Below, one piece after another: positions 43,094 through 53,537 of a stretch of DNA of 64,000 nucleotides. The stretch covers positions 1,391,283 through 1,455,282 of the forward strand of contig NZ_CP072800.1 in assembly GCF_017901155.1 (NCBI RefSeq), read 5' to 3'. A model generated the notes under the pieces. That model saw nothing but the letters and a program-made list of their open reading frames with translations. It did no database searches and had not been told where the DNA came from. Positions within the stretch are counted from its first letter, which is position 1; each line of letters begins with the position of its first letter. This stretch comes from Candidatus Thiothrix anitrata. Its GTDB lineage: Bacteria > Pseudomonadota > Gammaproteobacteria > Thiotrichales > Thiotrichaceae. A program made the position numbers and the translations under genes.

Positions 43094-44869
43094 ATGAAAA
43101 AAATGTTGTGGAGCTTGTGTTTGATGGGGGTGGCTGCACCGGTGTCTGCGGCGTTTTTTCAACAAAAAGCGGATGAACAAAGCGAAGCGAAAACGGAATC
43201 GCCGGTAAAAGTGAATGTGCAAGGTGCGGACGATGCTCTGGCAGATAATGTGCGGGCATTGTTGCCATCATTACGTGCTTTAAAGTGTGACTCTCCCGCT
43301 GAGCGAGTAGCGCGTTTTATTGAGTCTTCCGATGATAAATTGCAGGAAGCAGCTGAGGCGATGGGTTATTACGATGCGCGTTTTAATGTAACTCCGGTGC
43401 GGCAGGCGCAATGTTTGGCGTTAAATGTCGCGGTTGCGCCCGGTGAGCCAGTGAGAGTGACCGATGTTAAGGTGCAAATTACTGGTGATGGTAAAGATTT
43501 GAGTGTGTTCCGTGAGTTAACAGCCGCACCTCCTTATCGGGTGGGCGATGTCTTGGTGCTCCGGCAATACGAGGATTTTAAAACGAGTTTAGGTCGGGCA
43601 GCTACCAGCAATGGCTTTTTTGATGCCGAATATATCACGCGCACCATTGAGGTTGATCCTGATACCCTTCAGGCGCAAGTACACATCCATTTTGATACGG
43701 GCAAGCGTTATCGTGTTGGCAAGGTGGCGGTGAAACAGGATGTGCTGGATGATAAGCACTTGCAACGATTTGTTAGGGTGCGTCAAGGTGATGTTTATGA
43801 GGCGGATGCCATTCGTAAGCAGCAGCAATTGCTGGAGGGGGCAAGCTATTATTCGGAAGTGCTGGTGAGCAGCGATTTCGAGCAGGCGGTCAATGGCGAA
43901 GTCCCAGTCAATATCGAGGCTAAACGCCGTAAACGTTACAGTTATACCGGGAAGGTGGGTTATGCCACTGACACTGGTGCACACCTTGAGACTGGCATGG
44001 ATATTCATTGGGTCAATGCTAAAGGGCATAAGCTCAATGCACGCGGCAGCGTTGGTCAAGACCAACAGTCCGCTGAGGTCACTTATAAAGTGCCGCTGTG
44101 GAACCCGGAACACGAATACACCAGCCTTGGGGTGGGTTGGAAACAAAGCGATAACGGTGACATTGAAAGCCGCGCCACCAAAGTGGGGGTGGATTACAAC
44201 CGCCGTAATAAAAGCGATTGGCAACAAACTGTTTTCATTAATTATCTCGATGAAATCACTCAGGTAAACGGTGAGGCTGCGACTAAGGCGCAATTAACTT
44301 TGATCGGGGCGCGGGTCAAGAAAACCAAAGTTGACGATACACCCTTTGCCGGTAATGGTTGGACGTTGGGGGCGGAATTACAAGGGGCGCAACAAGGTGT
44401 ATTGAGCGATCAAAGCGTGTTGCAAGCGAAGTTGCATGGCAAGCGTTTACAAACTCTGAGTAATAACGGCAAAGTGATCGTGCAAGCTAATCTGGGCACG
44501 ACCTTGACTGATGATTTGAATGAAATGCCAAAGTCGTTACGCTTTTTTGCGGGTGGGGTTAATTCGGTGCGGGGTTATGATTTTGAATCTTTAGGTGAGA
44601 AAAACGCCGAGAGTGAAGTCATTGGTGGCAAACATTTACTCACTGGTAGTCTGGAGTACGAACATCCGTTGGTTGATAAGTGGAGTGCGGCTGCGTTTGT
44701 TGATGCAGGGAATGCATTTGATGATAGCCGTAACTTGACGATGAAAGTGGGAGCCGGTTTTGGAGTTCGCTGGAAATCCCCATTGGGCAAGCTTCGGGCA
44801 GATTTGGCAGTTCCTAAAGACGATACGCGTGACATGCATTTTTACTTCGGTTTGGGGCCTGATTTGTGA
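43094..44869 (+). CDS. tamA: Translocation and assembly module subunit TamA
   Basis: TamA is an outer-membrane Omp85 protein that helps fold autotransporters and other envelope proteins. The 591-residue protein has a signal peptide, about three POTRA domains, and a C-terminal barrel with the Omp85 motif FFAGGVNSVRGYDFESLG and a terminal GLGPDL strand. It overlaps tamB by 4 bp (GTGA). Confidence 0.93.
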   Translation: MKKMLWSLCLMGVAAPVSAAFFQQKADEQSEAKTESPVKVNVQGADDALADNVRALLPSLRALKCDSPAERVARFIESSDDKLQEAAEAMGYYDARFNVTPVRQAQCLALNVAVAPGEPVRVTDVKVQITGDGKDLSVFRELTAAPPYRVGDVLVLRQYEDFKTSLGRAATSNGFFDAEYITRTIEVDPDTLQAQVHIHFDTGKRYRVGKVAVKQDVLDDKHLQRFVRVRQGDVYEADAIRKQQQLLEGASYYSEVLVSSDFEQAVNGEVPVNIEAKRRKRYSYTGKVGYATDTGAHLETGMDIHWVNAKGHKLNARGSVGQDQQSAEVTYKVPLWNPEHEYTSLGVGWKQSDNGDIESRATKVGVDYNRRNKSDWQQTVFINYLDEITQVNGEAATKAQLTLIGARVKKTKVDDTPFAGNGWTLGAELQGAQQGVLSDQSVLQAKLHGKRLQTLSNNGKVIVQANLGTTLTDDLNEMPKSLRFFAGGVNSVRGYDFESLGEKNAESEVIGGKHLLTGSLEYEHPLVDKWSAAAFVDAGNAFDDSRNLTMKVGAGFGVRWKSPLGKLRADLAVPKDDTRDMHFYFGLGPDL

Positions 44870-47800
44870 AGCGATGGTTGCACTACCTCCTGATTCATCC
44901 GTTAGCGGCAGTGTTGCTGGTTCTGTTGCTGTTGTTGGTGGCGATGGTGTTATTGGCTACTTCCGGTGGTGGTACGCGCTTATTGGCGAGTGCAGCCCAA
45001 CGGGTTGTGCCGGATTTGGTGTTGGAGGGTGTGGATGGCGCATTAATCCATGATCTAAGCGTGCAACGGGCGCAGTGGCAGGATGCTGGTACGCAGGTCG
45101 CTATGCACGAGATTAGCTTACAGCACCAAATGGACTTGGGTGCGCCCTTGGTTTGGCAGGTGGAGCGTTTACAGGTAGGTAAGTTGGTGATTCGCTTGCC
45201 TGCTGAATCAACCGATGAGGCTGAGGCTTCAGCATTTACTCCGCCGAATGTCTTGCTGCCTTTTAAAATCAATGCTGAGGATGTCAGCATTAAGACCCTC
45301 GAAATCTGGCAAGGTGACAAGCCTTTGCGGTTTCGCGAGGTGCGGTTGGTAGGGAATACGGGTGATGGTGCGTTGCATCTGGATAAGTTGCAAGCACAGT
45401 TTCATGATGCTGATGGTAAGGTGGATTTGACTGCGCAAGGTGATGTGGGGTTACGCAAACCGCACGCGCTTGATGTGCAGCTTACTGTCGATTCTGCACA
45501 CGGCGCGTGGGGCGTGGGTAATAGTACCCTGCAATTCGGCGGTGAATTGCAGCGTTACCGCATCAATGCGGATGTCGATTGGCAATATGCTCAGTACTCG
45601 CGTTATCGGGCTAGTTTGCAGGGTGATGGTACGTTTAACGCATTGCAGGTCGAAAGTTTAAAGCTTAACGGTAAGGCAGGGGATGTGACGCTTACCGGTA
45701 AACTAGACTGGGAAGACAGGTTGCGTTGGGATGCAACCCTTACCGGCACAAAACTCAATCCGGAAAGTTTTAGTAAAGATATGTCCGGTAGTCTTAATGT
45801 GGCGTTGACCTCGCAAGGTCAATGGGCAGCAGGCAAGCTGCAACTCACCTTAGATGTAACCCAGCTACAAGGCCGTTTGCGCGAATATCCCGTAGATGCC
45901 AAAGGCAAAGCCGCGTGGGATGGCAAGCAACTGCAATTGGAAAAAGTTACCGCGCAAGTAGGCAATAACCAATTACAAGCCGAAGGCGGTGTGGGTGAGG
46001 TGCTGGATTTACGCTGGAAAATCGACGCAAACAATCTCGCCACTGCTTGGAAAGGGTTGGAAGGTAGTCTCAAGGGTGCTGGCACATTGCAGGGCACGCT
46101 GGCAAAACCGCAACTGCAAGCCGAGTTAAAAGGCAATAAATTACGCTACCAAGATTACCGTCTGGGGGCTGTGGACGCGCAAATCAGTCAAAGCGGCGAG
46201 GTGTATACCCTCAAAGCAGATGCGCAAGATTTTCGTAGTGGTGACACGCTGTTGAAAACCCTCAAGCTCGACGGTAAAGGTACGTTGGAAAATCACAACG
46301 TCAGTGCGCAACTGGTTCACGCCGAAGGCAAAGCTGAGTTCGCCGCAAGCGGTGCTTGGCAAAATCAGCAATGGCGCGGCACGGTGCAGAATTTAGCACT
46401 ACGCGATACTGCCGCAGGCGATTGGACAATGGCGAATGCGGTCAAGCTCGAAGCATCCGCCACGGCGGCTAACAGCTCAGAAATTTGTTTGGTGAGTCGC
46501 GGGTCGCGGGCATGTGGCAAGCCTACTTGGTCAAGTGAGCAGGGCATGACCTTGGTGGGTAATGTGCAGCAAATTCCGCTGCTGATGTTGCGCCCTTGGT
46601 TGCCGGAAGATTTGAGCTCGGATGGTTCGGTGAGTGCTGATTACCGTTTTGAACAGCGCGGTGGTAGGCCAGTAGCGAACGCTAGCGTGCGTTTATCCGA
46701 TGGCAGTATGACCTTGCGTGGGGAAAAAGGTAAGTCTGAAACCGTGCGTTACACCAATGCCCGTGCCGATTTAAGCTTGAATGATCGGCAGTTGAAAGGT
46801 AAGGCGCAGGCCGATCTCAGTGGTTATGGCACGCTACGCGCTGATGGCGGTTTAACCTTGTCGCCACAAGACGGTAATCACCGCATCAATGCACGTTTAG
46901 CGGCGACGTTGCCGGATATTGCTTGGCTGGAACGTTTGTCGCCACAAATTGAGCGATTACAAGGTGGCATCACGGCGGATTTGCAAATAAGTGGTGCGCT
47001 CAGCAAACCCAGTGTGGCTGGTGCGGTGCGCCTAACTAATGGGCAAGTGCATTTGTCAGAGGCAGGGGTAACGTTAGAAGCGATTAATGCGGTAATGCAG
47101 GCTAGTGGTAATGAGCGTGCGACCTTAACCGGCACCTTGCGAGCGGGGCAGGGTGTGTTAAATGCCAATGGCTCGCTGTCATTGGCTGATTTGCCCCGTT
47201 GGCGGGCGGATGTGAGTTTGCAGGGTGATAACTTGAAGTTGATGGATACCCATGAGGTGCAGGCGTGGTTTTCGCCACGTTTACAGTTTCAGGTGAGTCC
47301 GGGCAGTGTGGCGGTAACGGGGGATGTGGCTATTCCGCAGGCAGTGGTGAATTTGCGTGAAATTCCGCCGACAGCAAGCGTGCGTTCCAGTGATGTTGTT
47401 ATTGTCGGGCGGCGGGCGGCTGCGCGTCCTTCGGGTGTGTTGGTGAAGGATGCGCCGCTGGATATTCAACCCAATGTCAGTATCACTTTGGGTGATAAGG
47501 TGAAATTTAACGGTTTTGGGTTGGATGCGCGTTTAGAGGGCAGACTGCGGGTATTGCGCACCCGGCAGGATGTTGTGGCTGAAGGTGTGTTGAGTGTGGT
47601 CGATGGTTTATATAAAGCCTACGGGCAAAATCTTGCGATTGAGCGGGGGCGTTTGCTGTTTAATGGCCCATTGGATAATCCAGGGTTGGATGTGAGGGCC
47701 GTGCGCGAAGTTGAGGGTGGTGACATTAAGGTGGGCATGGCCTTGGTGGGTACGGTACGTAAGCCTGAATCGACGTTATTTTCAAGTCCACAGCAGACGC

Positions 47801-48189
47801 AAAGTGATACTTTAAGTTACTTGTTAACCGGACGCGCAATGGCGGGATTGAGTGGGGATCAGTCTTCCTTATTGGTCGATGCAGTGACACAACTGGGTGT
47901 GGCGGGCGGAGAAAGTTTGGTGCAGCAGTTTGGCGGGAGTTTGGGTTTGGATAATCTGGGTTTGAACACTAAGAATGGCGACATTACCCAAAGCGAATTA
48001 TCCTTGGGTAAACGCTTGGGGCCGCGATTGTATGTACGCTACATTGTGAGCTTGTTTGACTCGTTACAGCGCGTGGCGATCACCTATCAAGTGAATAAGC
48101 GGCTTCAGGTGGAGGTGAAGTCGGGTCTCCATCAAAGCGTGGACTTGATTTATAAAATTGATACTAATAAGGGGGGTTTGGGGCCTTGA
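44866..48189 (+). CDS. tamB: Translocation and assembly module subunit TamB
   Basis: TamB spans the periplasm and works with TamA; this AsmA-like group is also linked to phospholipid transport. The 1107-residue protein has one N-terminal membrane helix, a long beta-rich repeat body and the C-terminal DUF490 domain (SYLLTGRAMAGL, LSLGKRLGPRLYVRYIVS). It starts with GTG overlapping the tamA stop, so the two are coupled. Confidence 0.93.
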   Translation: MKRWLHYLLIHPLAAVLLVLLLLLVAMVLLATSGGGTRLLASAAQRVVPDLVLEGVDGALIHDLSVQRAQWQDAGTQVAMHEISLQHQMDLGAPLVWQVERLQVGKLVIRLPAESTDEAEASAFTPPNVLLPFKINAEDVSIKTLEIWQGDKPLRFREVRLVGNTGDGALHLDKLQAQFHDADGKVDLTAQGDVGLRKPHALDVQLTVDSAHGAWGVGNSTLQFGGELQRYRINADVDWQYAQYSRYRASLQGDGTFNALQVESLKLNGKAGDVTLTGKLDWEDRLRWDATLTGTKLNPESFSKDMSGSLNVALTSQGQWAAGKLQLTLDVTQLQGRLREYPVDAKGKAAWDGKQLQLEKVTAQVGNNQLQAEGGVGEVLDLRWKIDANNLATAWKGLEGSLKGAGTLQGTLAKPQLQAELKGNKLRYQDYRLGAVDAQISQSGEVYTLKADAQDFRSGDTLLKTLKLDGKGTLENHNVSAQLVHAEGKAEFAASGAWQNQQWRGTVQNLALRDTAAGDWTMANAVKLEASATAANSSEICLVSRGSRACGKPTWSSEQGMTLVGNVQQIPLLMLRPWLPEDLSSDGSVSADYRFEQRGGRPVANASVRLSDGSMTLRGEKGKSETVRYTNARADLSLNDRQLKGKAQADLSGYGTLRADGGLTLSPQDGNHRINARLAATLPDIAWLERLSPQIERLQGGITADLQISGALSKPSVAGAVRLTNGQVHLSEAGVTLEAINAVMQASGNERATLTGTLRAGQGVLNANGSLSLADLPRWRADVSLQGDNLKLMDTHEVQAWFSPRLQFQVSPGSVAVTGDVAIPQAVVNLREIPPTASVRSSDVVIVGRRAAARPSGVLVKDAPLDIQPNVSITLGDKVKFNGFGLDARLEGRLRVLRTRQDVVAEGVLSVVDGLYKAYGQNLAIERGRLLFNGPLDNPGLDVRAVREVEGGDIKVGMALVGTVRKPESTLFSSPQQTQSDTLSYLLTGRAMAGLSGDQSSLLVDAVTQLGVAGGESLVQQFGGSLGLDNLGLNTKNGDITQSELSLGKRLGPRLYVRYIVSLFDSLQRVAITYQVNKRLQVEVKSGLHQSVDLIYKIDTNKGGLGP

Positions 48190-48256
48190 TTGAGTGCGGA
48201 TGTTAATTCGGTGATTGGGCGGGCTAAATTAATCGTAAAATTTTACTTTATCACGG

Positions 48257-48285
48257 TTGACATTGGTCTGTTATTCACTCAAAAT
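48257..48285 (+). promoter_or_regulatory. Promoter of the tRNA-tuf transcript
   Basis: TTGACA (48257-48262) is exactly 17 bp from CAAAAT (48280-48285). A GC-rich GCCGTCC discriminator follows, and an A/T-rich stretch (about 48225-48250) lies upstream like an UP element. The first tRNA starts 16 bp further on. Confidence 0.78.
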
Positions 48286-48301
48286 GCCGTCCTTTCCAGT
48301 T

Positions 48302-48386
<85 letters not shown>

Positions 48387-48453
48387 TATTTTTTATTGGT
48401 TTATACGTCCAGCTTGATTCATTCCGTGATCCGGCGTGAGTAGACGGCTTCAG

Positions 48454-48527
<74 letters not shown>

Positions 48528-48554
48528 CTACTGGCTGAGTCGTTAAATGGTTTT

Positions 48555-48630
<76 letters not shown>

Positions 48631-48663
48631 AATATTCAGAAATGTAACGGGAAGTTAACGATC

Positions 48664-49854
48664 ATGGCAAAGAGTAAATTTGAACGTAATAAGCTGCACG
48701 TAAACGTCGGTACAATTGGCCACGTTGACCACGGCAAAACCACGCTGACGGCGGCGCTCACTGTTGTGCAGGCACGTAAGTTTGGTGGCGAAGCAAAAGC
48801 TTATGACCAAATTGACGCAGCTCCAGAGGAAAAAGCGCGTGGTATTACCATCTCCACTGCGCACGTTGAATACGAATCTGATACCCGTCACTACGCTCAT
48901 GTAGACTGCCCGGGTCATGCTGACTATGTTAAAAACATGATTACTGGTGCGGCACAGATGGATGGTGCGATCTTGGTTTGTTCTGCTGCTGACGGCCCAA
49001 TGCCGCAAACACGCGAACACATCCTGCTGTCCCGTCAGGTTGGCGTTCCTTACGTTGTCGTCTACATGAACAAATGTGACCTTGTTGATGATGAAGAGCT
49101 GCTGGAGTTGGTTGAGATGGAGCTGCGTGAGCTGCTTTCCAGCTATGACTTCCCTGGTGATGATACCCCGATCGTCAAAGGTTCGGCGCGTATGGCCTTG
49201 GAAGGCGATCAATCTGAGATTGGTGAGCCTTCGATTGCGCGTCTGATTGAAGCGATTGATACCTTCATTCCCGACCCGGTGCGTGCTGTTGATGGTAGCT
49301 TCCTGATGCCGGTTGAAGACGTATTTTCTATCTCTGGTCGTGGTACAGTAGTTACTGGTCGTATCGAGCGTGGTCTGATCAAGGTTGGTGAGACCATCGA
49401 AATTGTTGGTATTCGTGCTACCCAAACCACCACGGTTACCGGCGTTGAAATGTTCCGTAAATTGCTGGATCAAGGTATGGCGGGTGACAATGTAGGCTTG
49501 TTGTTGCGTGGTACTAAGCGTGATGACGTAGAGCGTGGTCAAGTGCTCTGCAAGCCGGGTTCCATCAAGCCGCATACCAAGTTTGAAGCGGAAGTCTATG
49601 TTCTATCGAAGGACGAAGGTGGTCGTCACACACCATTCTTCAAAGGCTACCGCCCACAGTTCTACTTCCGTACCACAGACGTTACTGGTGCTTGCGAGCT
49701 TCCAGAAGGCGTTGAAATGGTCATGCCGGGCGACAATGTTAAGTTGGTCATCTCCTTGATCAATCCAATCGCAATGGAAGAAGGTCTGCGTTTTGCCATC
49801 CGTGAAGGCGGTCGTACCGTCGGAGCGGGTGTTGTTGCTAAGATTATTGAGTAA
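48664..49854 (+). CDS. tuf: Elongation factor Tu
   Basis: EF-Tu brings aminoacyl-tRNA to the ribosome. The 396-residue protein starts [20 protein letters not shown] and has [19 protein letters not shown] and NKCD GTPase motifs. It follows tRNA-Tyr-Gly-Thr and precedes tRNA-Trp-secE, the classic tufB context. A second copy probably lies after fusA, outside the window. Confidence 0.98.
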   Translation: MAKSKFERNKLHVNVGTIGHVDHGKTTLTAALTVVQARKFGGEAKAYDQIDAAPEEKARGITISTAHVEYESDTRHYAHVDCPGHADYVKNMITGAAQMDGAILVCSAADGPMPQTREHILLSRQVGVPYVVVYMNKCDLVDDEELLELVEMELRELLSSYDFPGDDTPIVKGSARMALEGDQSEIGEPSIARLIEAIDTFIPDPVRAVDGSFLMPVEDVFSISGRGTVVTGRIERGLIKVGETIEIVGIRATQTTTVTGVEMFRKLLDQGMAGDNVGLLLRGTKRDDVERGQVLCKPGSIKPHTKFEAEVYVLSKDEGGRHTPFFKGYRPQFYFRTTDVTGACELPEGVEMVMPGDNVKLVISLINPIAMEEGLRFAIREGGRTVGAGVVAKIIE

Positions 49855-49916
49855 GTAAGTAAGTACTTGCTTCTTTAAGGGGTGGGGGTTATCCTCCCGC
49901 TCCTTGTTCGCTTTAC

Positions 49917-49992
49917 AGGGCAATAGCTCAATTGGCAGAGCGGCGGTCTCCAAAACCGCAGGTTGGGGGTTCGATTCCCTCTTGCCCTGCCA
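49917..49992 (+). tRNA. tRNA-Trp (CCA)
   Basis: This 76-nt tRNA has anticodon CCA (TCTCCAAAA loop), acceptor AGGGCAA and an encoded 3' CCA. It sits between tuf and secE, as in many gammaproteobacteria. Confidence 0.97.
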
Positions 49993-50087
49993 TCTTTTAT
50001 AGATGGCTTTGGATAGTGGATTGTCAGTTAACGTTTTATGCAGTGGACTGCCCAAAGTCATACGGCTTCAGGTTTTTGGATAAGAAT

Positions 50088-50480
50088 ATGTCAGTAAATA
50101 CCGAAGAACAGGGCTCATCACTCGATACAGTAAAGCTCATTCTCTCCCTCGCCCTGTTAGTAGCAGGTATTGCGGGGTTTTACTATTTTGAGACTTGGCA
50201 GGGTGAGCCGGTATCGGTGCTTTTCCGGGTCTTGGGTATGCTGGTCTTTGTCGGAGTTGCTGTATTTGTGGCGTTGACCACGCTTAGTGGCAAGCGTTTG
50301 TTGGGCTTTATGTCAAATTCGCGCCTAGAAGTCCGCAAAATGGTCTGGCCTACTCGTGCGGAAACACTCCAGACAACATTGATGGTTATGGTGATTGTGT
50401 TGGTTTTAGCGATTTTCCTCTGGGGTGTTGACTCGTTGCTCGGTTGGGGTGTGAGAAGTCTGCTTGGAGGGGGGGTCTGA
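50088..50480 (+). CDS. secE: Preprotein translocase subunit SecE
   Basis: SecE stabilises SecY in the Sec translocon. The 130-residue protein has three membrane helices and the conserved [17 protein letters not shown] segment before the last helix. The stop overlaps the nusG start by one base (TGATG). Confidence 0.96.
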   Translation: MSVNTEEQGSSLDTVKLILSLALLVAGIAGFYYFETWQGEPVSVLFRVLGMLVFVGVAVFVALTTLSGKRLLGFMSNSRLEVRKMVWPTRAETLQTTLMVMVIVLVLAIFLWGVDSLLGWGVRSLLGGGV

Positions 50481-51013
50481 TGGCACTGCGCTGGTATGTT
50501 GTTCAGGCCTATTCCGGGTTTGAGAATCAAGTCAAGCGCTCACTGGAAGAGCGTGTTGTGCGTTTTGGTTTGGAAGATGCTTTTGGTCGCTCGTTGGTTC
50601 CCACTGAAGAAGTGGTCGAGATGCGTGATGGTCAAAAGCGTAGGAGTGAGCGTAAATTCTTTCCGGGCTATGTGTTGGTCGAAATGGAAATGAATGACGA
50701 AACTTGGCATATGGTCAAGGAAACTCCAAAGGTTTTGGGTTTTATCGGTGGTAAGGCTGACAAGCCAGCTCCGATTACCCAGAAAGAAGTGGATAATATC
50801 CTGCGCCGTATTGAAGAGGGTGCGGAGAAACCGCGTCCAAAAGTTCTCTTTGAAGTGGGTGAAGTGGTGCGCGTAACCGAGGGGCCATTCAAAGACTTCA
50901 ACGGTGTTGTTGAAGAAGCAAATTATGAAAAAAGTCGCTTGTTAGTGGCAGTGCAAATTTTTGGTCGCTCAACGCCCGTTGAGCTAGAGTTCTATCAGGT
51001 CGAAAAAGCCTGA
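50480..51013 (+). CDS. nusG: Transcription elongation/termination factor NusG
   Basis: NusG binds RNA polymerase and aids elongation, Rho and antitermination. The 177-residue protein has the NGN domain ([32 protein letters not shown]) and a C-terminal KOW domain ([20 protein letters not shown]). Its start overlaps the secE stop. Confidence 0.97.
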   Translation: MALRWYVVQAYSGFENQVKRSLEERVVRFGLEDAFGRSLVPTEEVVEMRDGQKRRSERKFFPGYVLVEMEMNDETWHMVKETPKVLGFIGGKADKPAPITQKEVDNILRRIEEGAEKPRPKVLFEVGEVVRVTEGPFKDFNGVVEEANYEKSRLLVAVQIFGRSTPVELEFYQVEKA

Positions 51014-51067
51014 TCAGATAATCAAGGGAAGCCGTCAGGCGTTATTACCCATTTATAGGAAAGTATC

Positions 51068-51499
51068 ATGGCAAAGAAAGTCATTGGCTATATCAAGCTA
51101 CAAGTTCCGGCTGGTAAAGCAAACCCAAGTCCACCTATCGGGCCTGCGCTGGGTCAGCGTGGTCTGAATATCATGGAGTTCTGTAAGGCATTCAATGCGG
51201 CTACTCAGAATCTTGAGGCGGGCTTGCCTACTCCAGTTGTTATTACTGCGTATAGTGACAAAAGCTTTACGTTCGTAATGAAAACTACACCAGCTTCTGT
51301 TTTGTTGAAGAAGGCTGCGGGCATCAAATCGGGTAGTGCTAAGCCGAACAGCAATAAGGTGGGTAAGGTCACTGTTGCGCAGTTGGAAGAAATTGCTAAA
51401 GCAAAAACTCCAGACTTGACAGCGGCTAGCATGGATGCGGCAATCCGCACCATCGCGGGTACTGCTCGCAGCATGGGTCTTGAAGTGGAGGGTGTGTAA
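51068..51499 (+). CDS. rplK: 50S ribosomal protein L11
   Basis: L11 forms the GTPase-associated stalk base. The 143-residue protein has [20 protein letters not shown] at the start and the C-terminal rRNA-binding domain. An AGGAAAG site precedes the ATG. It is one base from rplA. Confidence 0.97.
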   Translation: MAKKVIGYIKLQVPAGKANPSPPIGPALGQRGLNIMEFCKAFNAATQNLEAGLPTPVVITAYSDKSFTFVMKTTPASVLLKKAAGIKSGSAKPNSNKVGKVTVAQLEEIAKAKTPDLTAASMDAAIRTIAGTARSMGLEVEGV

Positions 51500-51500
51500 G

Positions 51501-52196
51501 ATGGCAAAGTTGACTAAACGCCAAAAGGCAATCGCTGAGAAAATCGACCGCACTAAGGCTTACGCTGTTGCTGATGCACTGGATACCCTGAAATCTCTGC
51601 CACGTGCAAAGTTTTTGGAAAGTGTTGATGTGAGCTTCAACCTCGGTGTTGATCCACGTAAATCTGACCAAGTTGTGCGTGGTTCTACTGTATTACCAAA
51701 CGGCAACGGCAAGACTGTTCGCGTTGCGGTATTTGCACAAGGCGCAAACGCTGAAGCAGCAACGGCTGCGGGTGCTGATATTGTGGGTTTCGATGATCTG
51801 GCTGCTGAAATCAAAGCGGGCAAGATGGATTTCGACGTGGTTATTGCCAGCCCAGACGCGATGCGTGTGGTAGGTCAATTGGGTCAAATCCTTGGTCCAC
51901 GTGGTTTGATGCCTAACCCTAAGGTTGGCACAGTAACACCAGACGTTGCTGGCGCGGTTCGTAATGCTAAAGCGGGTCAGGTACGTTACCGTACTGATAA
52001 AGCCGGTATCATCCATTGCTCCGTTGGCAATGTTGATTTCGATACCGACAAGCTGGTTGGCAATATCAATGCCTTGGTGGCAGATTTGGTGAAAATGAAA
52101 CCATCTACTTCCAAAGGTGTTTACCTGAAGAAAGTTTCCGTATCCACTACGATGGGTGCTGGTTTGACAGTCGATAATTCATCACTGTCTTACTAA
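51501..52196 (+). CDS. rplA: 50S ribosomal protein L1
   Basis: L1 builds the L1 stalk and represses its own operon by binding the rplK leader. The 231-residue protein has the [19 protein letters not shown] motif. The start at 51501 is directly after the rplK stop. Confidence 0.97.
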   Translation: MAKLTKRQKAIAEKIDRTKAYAVADALDTLKSLPRAKFLESVDVSFNLGVDPRKSDQVVRGSTVLPNGNGKTVRVAVFAQGANAEAATAAGADIVGFDDLAAEIKAGKMDFDVVIASPDAMRVVGQLGQILGPRGLMPNPKVGTVTPDVAGAVRNAKAGQVRYRTDKAGIIHCSVGNVDFDTDKLVGNINALVADLVKMKPSTSKGVYLKKVSVSTTMGAGLTVDNSSLSY

Positions 52197-52284
52197 TCGA
52201 ATTGGGACGATTTTGAGCGTCCCTGTTTCTGGCTTCCACGGATGGAAGCTGCCGCAAGGCAAGAAGATATACAGGATGTATGTC

Positions 52285-52362
52285 GTCAAAGACCGTAGGT
52301 GCTTCTTTAGGAGCTTAATGGTTCTGCATCTAATGTAGAGAGCCTGCGCAGATGGCGTTACC
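52285..52362 (+). promoter_or_regulatory. L10(L12) autoregulatory leader
   Basis: The 270-bp gap before rplJ contains GACCGTAGGT, GCTTAAT and GCCTGCGCAGATGGCG in the order of the known L10 leader RNA. L10-L12 binding there represses rplJL translation. The match is from memory of the family. Confidence 0.65.
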
Positions 52363-52466
52363 CGAGTCAGTAAGATGGTTTGGGACGCTGTTTCCTTCGC
52401 GAACCGGGGTTTTCCGGTGAGTGATCGATAAATGGTGGATTGTCCGCCAAACCAGGAGTAGATAAC

Positions 52467-52985
52467 GTGGCATTAACACTGCAAGAGAAAAAAGAGATTA
52501 TCTCTGAGGTGGCCGCAGTTGCTGCAAGTGCTTATTCTGCGGTAGCTGCTGAGTACCGTGGATTGACCGTAGCTCAACTCACTACGTTGCGTCAAAACGC
52601 ACGTAAGAATGGGGTGTACCTGCGTGTTGTGAAGAATAATCTGGCACGAATCGCCGTTAAAGATACAGCTTTCGAGTGTATCCAAGATGGTTTGGTTGGT
52701 CCGTTGGTATTGGCGTTTTCTCAGGAAGACCCAGGCTCAGCGGCACGCCTGATTAAAGACTTCAAGAAAGACAAAGCCAATGACAAGATGGAAGTAAAGT
52801 TCGTCGCGATCGACGGCAACATGCTCCCACCTTCTGAATTGGATCGTCTGGCGAAATTGCCAACCCGCGATCAGGCACTAGCCACCTTGGCTGCTGTCCT
52901 GCGTGCACCGTTGGATAAATTCGCTCGCACTCTTGCTGCATTGCGTGACCAAAAAGCTGAAGCCGCTGGCATTAGCTTAGACTGA
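52467..52985 (+). CDS. rplJ: 50S ribosomal protein L10
   Basis: L10 anchors the L12 dimers to the ribosome. The 172-residue protein starts with GTG at 52467 (MALTLQEKKEIISEV), with an AGGAG site upstream; the ATG-like reading further up is inside the leader. The EYRGLTVAQLTTLR segment is conserved. Confidence 0.96.
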   Translation: MALTLQEKKEIISEVAAVAASAYSAVAAEYRGLTVAQLTTLRQNARKNGVYLRVVKNNLARIAVKDTAFECIQDGLVGPLVLAFSQEDPGSAARLIKDFKKDKANDKMEVKFVAIDGNMLPPSELDRLAKLPTRDQALATLAAVLRAPLDKFARTLAALRDQKAEAAGISLD

Positions 52986-53013
52986 TTACTGATTTAGGTT
53001 TTGGAGAAACAAA

Positions 53014-53391
53014 ATGGCTTGTACTAAAGAAGATATGTTGGAAACCTTTGCCAACATGACGGTAACTGAAATCGTTGATCTGATTTCAGCAATCGAAGAA
53101 AAGTTTGGCGTAACGGCTGCTGTTGCTGTTGCTGCTGGCCCTGCTGCGGGTGGCGAAGCTGCTGCTGCGGTTGAAGAGCAAACTGAATTCAACGTTGTTA
53201 TGACTAGCTTCGGTGCTAACAAAATCAACGTTATCAAGGTTGTCCGTGGCGCAACTGGTCTGGGCTTGAAAGAAGCGAAAGACATGGTTGAAGGCGTTCC
53301 TTCTGTTGTGAAGGAAGGCGCTAGCAAGGAAGATGCAGAAAAGCTGAAGAAAGAACTGGAAGATGCAGGCGCAACTGTCGAACTGAAGTAA
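53014..53391 (+). CDS. rplL: 50S ribosomal protein L7/L12
   Basis: L7/L12 recruits translation factors. The 125-residue acidic protein has an N-terminal dimerisation part, an Ala/Gly hinge and the C-terminal domain ([20 protein letters not shown]). A GGAGAAA site precedes the ATG. Confidence 0.98.
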   Translation: MACTKEDMLETFANMTVTEIVDLISAIEEKFGVTAAVAVAAGPAAGGEAAAAVEEQTEFNVVMTSFGANKINVIKVVRGATGLGLKEAKDMVEGVPSVVKEGASKEDAEKLKKELEDAGATVELK

Positions 53392-53433
53392 GGTTGGCAT
53401 GTTGTTCTGCGATTAGTTCTTCTATCGCATACA

Positions 53434-53465
53434 GGCTGACAATGCATTTTGCATTGTCGGCCTTT
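53434..53465 (+). terminator. Attenuator hairpin between rplL and rpoB
   Basis: A stem built from GCTGACAATGC and GCATTGTCGGC is followed by CTTTT. In E. coli this gap holds a partial terminator that lowers rpoBC relative to rplJL; the same is likely here. Confidence 0.7.
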
Positions 53466-53537
53466 TCTCGCTTATTAAGCTTGCCTAAAGAACCGGCATG
53501 AGTTGGCCGGAATTCCGATTCCAGAAGAGGAAAGACG

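Noticed and set aside
48655-49575. Minus-strand ORF of 306 codons opposite tuf
   Set aside because: Antisense to EF-Tu; a known artefact of its codon use.
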